Shown: piece after piece, positions 58,711-64,000 of the stretch
Position numbering within the stretch: position 1 is the first letter of the stretch
Layout: each line of letters starts with the position of its first letter
Assembly: GCA_963169105.1 (NCBI GenBank)
Contig: OY720639.1
Span: forward strand, 93,632,559 to 93,696,558
DNA: 64,000 nt
Origin: Ceriagrion tenellum
Taxonomy: Eukaryota > Arthropoda > Insecta > Odonata > Coenagrionidae
Reading direction: 5' to 3'
The notes under the pieces: generated by a model
Told to the model about the DNA's origin: nothing
Database searches by the model: none
What the model saw: the letters and a program-made list of their open reading frames with translations, nothing else
Position numbers and translations under genes: made by a program

Positions 58711-58818
58711 CGCGATACCGCGCGCGAGACTCGGGGAATCCCCGAGTAGTTAATTCTTTCTGTTTCTTAAGCGATACCGCATCCGAGACTCGGGGAATTC
58801 CCGAGTTCTTTCTGTTTC
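58711..58818. repeat. two tandem palindrome units
   Basis: Each unit holds GCGATACCGC, then ACTCGGGGAATCCCCGAGT (58729-58747) or ACTCGGGGAATTCCCGAGT (58788-58806), then TTCTTTCTGTTTC. The first is a perfect 19-nt inverted repeat. Confidence 0.85.
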
Positions 58819-59049
58819 ATTCATCGTTCTCAAAATTCACATTCTCCTGCTTTCTTTCACAGATAACAACGTAATATTAATTATCATACCTTTTTATTAC
58901 TAAGTGAGTGAAAAACTAGTTATTTGTTTATTTATACATCAGTCTCCTCATTCTGTTTATCGTTTTCTTTCTGACTGGGATATAAAAGAGACCTCGCAAA
59001 GCTGATGTCGCCGACGTCTACATTTGGTCTAGCCCAGCCACTGCGTTCA

Positions 59050-59985
59050 GCATGAAACGCATAACGTTTGTCAGCTTTTAGAGAGATTAGGTTGGGAGCC
59101 GTTGGAGACTGGGAGGCTGAGCTCTAGACAAGGCTTGCTTGAGAAATTCAGCTCAGGTGTATTTCAGGGCGACGCATAGAATATCATTTTTGGCGCCACA
59201 CTACATATCTAACTCCGACAGATACGATAAAGTAAGAGAGAGATACATTGCTTACGAGTTAGGTGCAAAAATTCGTCCTCTCCCCGCACATGTGACTATA
59301 AAAAAACCGCTCCACTTGAGGTGGTTGAGCGAAATATCATTTCTCCTGGAAATCAATGAATTTGGTCTCATTTTAACGAAAAAATATCTTACTCTTCCAA
59401 AGATGCCAAAATATCAGCCCCTTGCCGAACTACTTTCCGAAATTATTGTCAGATAATACCGGTCCTTTTACCTGGGAAATGGTACGTTACGCACTCCAGA
59501 GAGATCTTATTTTAAAAAATGAGGCATTTCTAACTCCTAGATCTCGTCAAAAAATTTGCAGGGCGTAGTTTGTATTTTTTCTCGACTGTTTTACAAGATA
59601 AATCACTTTGTCACCGGAGTACTTTTTTTCCAGAATCGTAGTAAACCTTCCTTTCAGACGAAGTTATGAACGCACCGCGTGAAACAAATGAGTAAAATGA
59701 AAGGCTTATTTGGATTTTTTTATTCGATTTCCTGTAATTTCAGTCATATAAAAGTATATTATTGCACTATTACTAATGCAGTATATAATTCATGCTTCCT
59801 TCAACTGCTAAAATTAAAAAGTATAATTCGAATATGGTCTCCATTATGACTAGGGAACTATCTCGCTCAGACTACCTTAAAACACACCAATAATACATTT
59901 CACCATTTCATCTCTCCAAAACCTTATTCTTTACGCATTTACATGGCAAAACCTACTGCCACAAGCCGCAGGTATATATATATAT
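59050..59985 (+). mobile_element. LINE (subfamily B) fragment split by a TTAA element
   Basis: CQLLERLGWEPLETGRL-like reading and SDRYDKVRERYIAYELGAK, then CGCTCCACT. After the insertion AACACACCAATAATACATTT and CACCATTTCATCTCTCC continue the same 3' UTR as at 51900-51960. Confidence 0.7.
59316..59880. mobile_element. TTAA element family, copy 2 (565 bp)
   Basis: Left TTGAGGTGGTTGAGCGAAAT (first bases mutated from TTAA), right (reverse complement) TTAAGGTAGTCTGAGCGAGA. Colinear with copy 1 at 44749-45356. Confidence 0.8.
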
Positions 59986-59990
59986 ATAGA
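59972..59990. repeat. (TA)n microsatellite
   Basis: About nine TA units at the end of the LINE 3' UTR. Confidence 0.9.
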
Positions 59991-60395
59991 AACCGGAAAT
60001 CATGTGCAATATGATCCATGGAATGCATGAATGCATTTGGAAGGGGTTATTCCATAACTTTACGGTCGACAGGTTTCGAATCGTGGTATCCATTGTTATT
60101 CCGTAGGGATTTTATTCTCCTTGAACAAATCGTTGACCTTGATCGTTATTCGAACTCAGATCTCCCAATTGGCGCTAAGATGTGTCAGAAAGGTATATCA
60201 CCCAGCCACCGCCGCTTGCGATGGGAACTGCTTATCGGAAATCTTCGATTTATTGTTTCATGAACTGAATCGGTATTTGTCTTCGCATTTGTTTCTTGGC
60301 CTATCAGTAAGCTTATTCTCTATGGCGTGCCCTGAGAGCAAAGTTCTCGCATAGAAAATGCAATTAAACGGGCAGTGATTTGTTGCAATTCAGCC

Positions 60396-60569
60396 TAGGG
60401 ACGCTACATTGGCATCGATGTTTCGGACTACTCGATGTTTGTTGGCCGAGACATCGAAAACATCGAGTAATAAAGTAATCCGATGAAAATAGAGTGATTG
60501 GTGAGTACTTTTATAAACATAGAAAAATCGACTTCTCGATGTTTTTAGTCGATGATCAGTCGATCCCTA
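60396..60569. mobile_element. small inverted-repeat element, hAT-like
   Basis: Left TAGGGACGCTACATTGGCAT, right (reverse complement) TAGGGATCGACTGATCATCG. Interior repeats of ATCGATGTTT and ACATCGA. I found no convincing 8-bp duplication. Confidence 0.45.
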
Positions 60570-61161
60570 TGTTTTACTCCAAAATAAGTTGATCTCTTGT
60601 TATTGGAGACATCTGAAACTTAATTCGTCAGGAACGACATTTTTGTCCGATATCAACAATTTTTTAAGTTATCGATTGGCTTACGCAATTTATTACTGCA
60701 CAGGAGGAAATGATGTGGCAACGCACTCGAAACTCACTGTTAGTTACCTGAAATTACCCGTAGATTTGTTTAATTTCCTGTAAATATTTCAATGAACGAC
60801 GATTTCCGTAGTTTTGTAATTTATCTTAGGAAAATGCAACTTAGCATCCACTCTCATTTGAGTATCGAGCTCGAATACCGAGTTTAAACTCTCAAGCGCC
60901 ATCTTTTAGAGTTTTTCAAAACTACTTGGATAACGTATGTTTGCGCTAGCGGTAAACTTTAAAAATTGAAATTGGACGAAGTAGTGTAGAATTTTGTTTT
61001 TCGTTGTAGAATTTCGACTCGTGTTGATCTTTCTGTGATTACTATTATGTGTCGCACATTTTCAATAATGTTTGCTTATAAATATATTGAAATATTCGTG
61101 AAATTGGGTCAAATTTCCGATAAAACCTACGCTAATGACTGACAATCGCGTGTGGTGTAGT
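60570..61161. other. non-coding, nothing recognised
   Basis: One 64-codon frame (60589-60783) without recognisable motif. Confidence 0.45.
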
Positions 61162-62456
61162 ACGAGGGTGGTCTGAAAAGTTTCCGACCCAACATAGATA
61201 AAAGACATTTTTTCTTCAAATGTATTTTAATTTTTCTACATAGTCTCCTCGTAAGTCTACACTTCTCCCGGTGATGCTCCCATGTCTTTAACCCGTCCAT
61301 GTAGTACTCGGCATTTTTCTCTACAAAATAAGTGTTTACGAAGTTGATGGCCTCCTAATTTGATGAAAATCTCTGTCCTGCGAGCGCAACTTTGAGCTTA
61401 GGGAACAGAAAAAAGTCGCTTGGGGCTAGATCTGGAGAGTAAGGAGGATGGTCAAGTAGTTCAAACCGTAATTCGTGGATTTTCGCCAGTGCAACCGCTG
61501 AGGTGTGAGACGGCGCAATGTCTTAGTGGAACAAAATTTTCTTTTTCTGAAAATTTGGCCATTTGTCCGCAATTTCTGCCTTTGGCTAGTCAAGTAATTC
61601 TGCATAGTATGCTCCTATGTTGGTTTTTCCTTTTTGAAGATAATCGATTAAGATAACTCCATGATGACTATCCCAAAAAACGGTCGCCATCACTTTCCCA
61701 GTCGAAAAAACGGTTTTCTGCATTTTTGGGTCCGATTCCCCCTTCGCAGTCCACTGTTTGGACTGTATTTTTGTTTATTGGGAATAATGGTGTATCCAAG
61801 TTTCATCTACAGTAATTAATCGGCGCCAAAACTCTTATTTGTTGCGCCTGAACTGCGACAACAGAGCGTAGGAAATGTTCATTCGAACACGTTTTTGGTC
61901 TAACGTGAGCAAACGCGGCACCCAACGCGCGGACAGCTTTCTCATGCCTAATTCTTCTTGTAATATGTGATAAACACGTCCATTGGACATATTCATGGCG
62001 TCTGCTATCTCTCATTTTAATTTGACGGTCAGCTAACACCATTTGGTGAACTTGAGTGATGTTATCTTCAGTGGTAGCAGTATTTGGACGTCCCGAACGT
62101 TCATCGTCTCCCAAGATGATACGGCCACGTTTAAATTCAGCAGCCCAAATTTTCATGGTGGTAAATGATAGTGCAGAGTCCCCGTACACAGCGTCCAATT
62201 TGTCTTTGATTTGCGTAGGCGTACTGCCTTTCAAGAACAAATATTTAATGGCAGCTTGATACTCGATTTTTTCCATTTTCACAAAAACACTCACATAGAC
62301 TCATTCAAACGATTGTTAAACAACAACTGCGTGTCCAAAATGGCTGCAATTTTGTTAATTACATTTTAAAAGATACGTAAACACATTCCCTAGGTATTGT
62401 TGACGAATACTGCCATCTTTATGTTCAGGTCGGAAACGTTGCAGATTACCCTCGTG
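61162..62456 (-). mobile_element. full-length mariner element (irritans-like), inactive
   Basis: Inverted repeats CGAGGGTGGTCTGAAAAG at 61164 and, from the right, CGAGGGTAATCTGCAACG, both continuing TTTCCGACC. The TA target is intact at the left (61162-61163) and mutated to TG at the right. Element length is about 1.29 kb, normal for mariner. Confidence 0.93.
61210..62294 (-). pseudogene. mariner transposase pseudogene
   Basis: Cut-and-paste transposase reading right to left. The N-terminal HTH part (residues 1-55: KYLFLKGSTPTQIKDKL, TTMKIWAAEFKRG) and the linker DDERSGRP are in frame from 62294. A frameshift near 62010, after QIKMR, disrupts the continuation, which resumes in another frame as AMNMSNGRVYHILQEELG. 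Catalytic blocks are recognisable: VDETWIHHY near 61800, DIAPSHTSAVA near 61520 and YSPDLAPSD near 61425. In-frame stops occur after HHYSQ and just before DIAPSH. Similar to the SETMAR/irritans group. Not functional. Confidence 0.93.
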
Positions 62457-62784
62457 GATGCCTGAGGGTTAAACCGCATTAAATTCTTTCCAGTATACTC
62501 CGTCAACTAACCGTTTACCACCAATGATACGTCTTGAAAGCTAATATTTTAATGAGTCCGAAAAATGGTCTCCGCTAATGTAGCTACTCTATTGAAAGAT
62601 CGATAAGTATATTAAATTTTGGCAAAATTTCTAATACCGGCAAATGCTTTGTGTAGAATACGTTGATAAAATATCGCCTCGTGACAAGTATTCGAGGGTT
62701 TTACCTTACGCGTAAATAGTCCTTAATCTTATAAGGGCATTGCGAAGCGCTAGCTGGCGATAACGCACCCTCCTGCCACAAACC

Positions 62785-63320
62785 CTTCATCTACATCTAC
62801 GTCATACCCTGCAAGCCACCCAAAGGGTGTGTGGCAGGGGGTGCTTCCACACCAGGCATGCATGAATGATACGGTAGAACACCGAAATTACATTGAAACC
62901 CGCGTACCACACATGCAAAGCGCCAATTAAAAATCTAATAACCAAGAAACATTCTATCGTCAATCGTTCCAACATGCAAGGGATACAAAGACTACTACTA
63001 CAGATTCAAAATACCATGCATAAATAAGAACATCAATATTTAACTCATGTATAAATAAGAACGTAGAGAATATAAAGAGAAAGATTTACTGTCTGCCTAT
63101 TGCCACCATTCGAACTATTCATGGCGACGATCACAGCTGTCATGGTCCCGAATGGTACGCGGAAAAAATGACATTTTATACCTATCGGTTCTACAATCTA
63201 GCTCTCTAATTTTATTGGCGCGATCTAATCTGCCGTAGTACGAGGGGGTTATTAGTATGTTTTTTACGTCGTCAGGGAAATGATTTTCCTGAAATTTAGT
63301 TAGGAGGTTAAGCCCTTATG
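62785..63320 (-). mobile_element. LINE (subfamily C) 3' part
   Basis: 3' end CATCTACATCTACGTCATAC, UTR with CCAGGCATGCATGAATGATA, then the end of the tail domain (GGAAAAAATGACATTTTATA, CGTAGTACGAGGGGGTTATT). Breaks off near 63316. Confidence 0.8.
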
Positions 63321-63600
63321 GTGCCTTGCAGAGTATTATCTACAGTTATGAAATACCATGCAAGCCACTGGGAGAGTGTGTGGCACAGGGTGTTTCCACA
63401 CCAGGCATGCAGCACAAACCTCACCTCAAATCAGAGCCGCTCCCCTTCCCCGACCGCTGGACGCAGTCGCGACAAAAAAGCTCGGTAATATCAGAAATTA
63501 GGGGATTTATACGTTAACTAACAGGCTACCATGCTGTAATATTTATGACATAATTAATGGTTGATATTTTTTATGCGATTGATAAATAATCCTACATGGT
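63321..63600 (-). mobile_element. LINE 3' UTR fragment
   Basis: TATGAAATACCATGCAAGCC, GGGAGAGTGTGTGGCACAGG and CCAGGCATGCAGCACAAACC, a diverged 3' UTR resembling 38090-38160 and 57500-57560. Confidence 0.6.
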
Positions 63601-63601
63601 A

Positions 63602-64000
63602 CTAAACCATGTATTAAGCGGGTGTGTGGCAGGGGGGTGTAGATCACCAAAGGTGCACTATTGACATGCAACTAGGATATTTAATAGATACCCCTACCCA
63701 CTCACCCTACATCTACATCTAAGGTTTCCCTGCGAGCCACCACGAGGGTGTGTGGCAGGGGGTGATGATCACCAAACATGCTCTATTGACATGCAACTAG
63801 GATATTTAATGAAGTTATGCTAGATAATAGGGTCACATGCAGCTGCATGGTTAGTATATACATAATAAGAAAGGGATTATTGGTTGTTATTACATGCATC
63901 ATGCACTACAGACTACTCTAACTATATTTCACCTATCCCTTTACTACTCTGCCTATTGTTCTCTCTTATGGTACGCTGGAAAAATGACATTTTAAATCTA
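63602..64000 (-). mobile_element. LINE (subfamily A) 3' end, runs off window
   Basis: A partial copy (63614-63690) is followed by a full 3' terminus at 63700 (CCTACATCTACATCTAAG), the UTR, and the start of the tail domain at the window edge (GTACGCTGGAAAAATGACAT). Continues beyond 64000. Confidence 0.8.

Noticed and set aside
1..64000. Search for CRISPR arrays, bacterial operons, tRNA and rRNA genes
   Set aside because: No regularly spaced repeats with unique spacers, no operon-like gene packing and no cloverleaf or rRNA signatures seen; the window is eukaryotic.

Overview
This is a eukaryotic window, almost certainly from an arthropod and probably an insect. It is AT-rich and intron-bearing, with one conserved animal gene in a dense bed of decayed transposable elements (mariner, P superfamily, hAT-like and TTAA-target DNA elements, RTE and WDPYE-type LINEs, and ribozyme-bearing Penelope-like or retrozyme-like repeats). 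I see no bacterial features, CRISPR array, rRNA or tRNA.

The only gene I can reconstruct completely is palmitoyl-protein thioesterase 1 (PPT1), on the minus strand from 23043 down to 7730. Seven coding exons join in frame to 300 residues, close to the length of human PPT1. The signal peptide, the GFSQGG nucleophile elbow (Ser108), the catalytic Asp226 and His282, and two N-glycosylation sequons are all present. One intron needs a GC donor. Intron 4 contains a 2225-bp tandem duplication that looks perfect, carrying an RTE fragment. Intron 6 contains a TTAA-type element, an hAT-like element and a foldback repeat.

Layout. 1-7.7 kb: non-coding flank with two small DNA elements. 7.7-23.1 kb: PPT1. 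23.1-26.7 kb: upstream flank with an unplaced 84-codon ORF, MITEs and palindromes. 26.7-28.3 kb: a nested stack, in which an RTE fragment was hit by a MITE and by a 1.13-kb hammerhead-ribozyme element (14-bp target duplication), and that element was itself hit by an hAT-like element (8-bp duplication). 28.9-64 kb: a LINE graveyard with at least three related subfamilies, interrupted by a P-superfamily transposase relic (36.0-36.9 kb), an hAT MITE with a perfect 8-bp duplication (33.2 kb), two copies of a TTAA element (44.7 and 59.3 kb), a possible 4.2-kb nested DNA element (53.2-57.4 kb) and a full-length but dead mariner (61.2-62.5 kb).

The most interesting signal is a dispersed family of hammerhead-ribozyme-like motifs. 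At least five loci share CTGANGA, a compensated stem II, GAAA, a short stem III, and a shared 3' region with a GTGGA/TCCAC stem. One copy sits in an element whose boundaries are set by a target duplication and by uninterrupted paralogues of the target. All calls come from reading the sequence; no database search was run.
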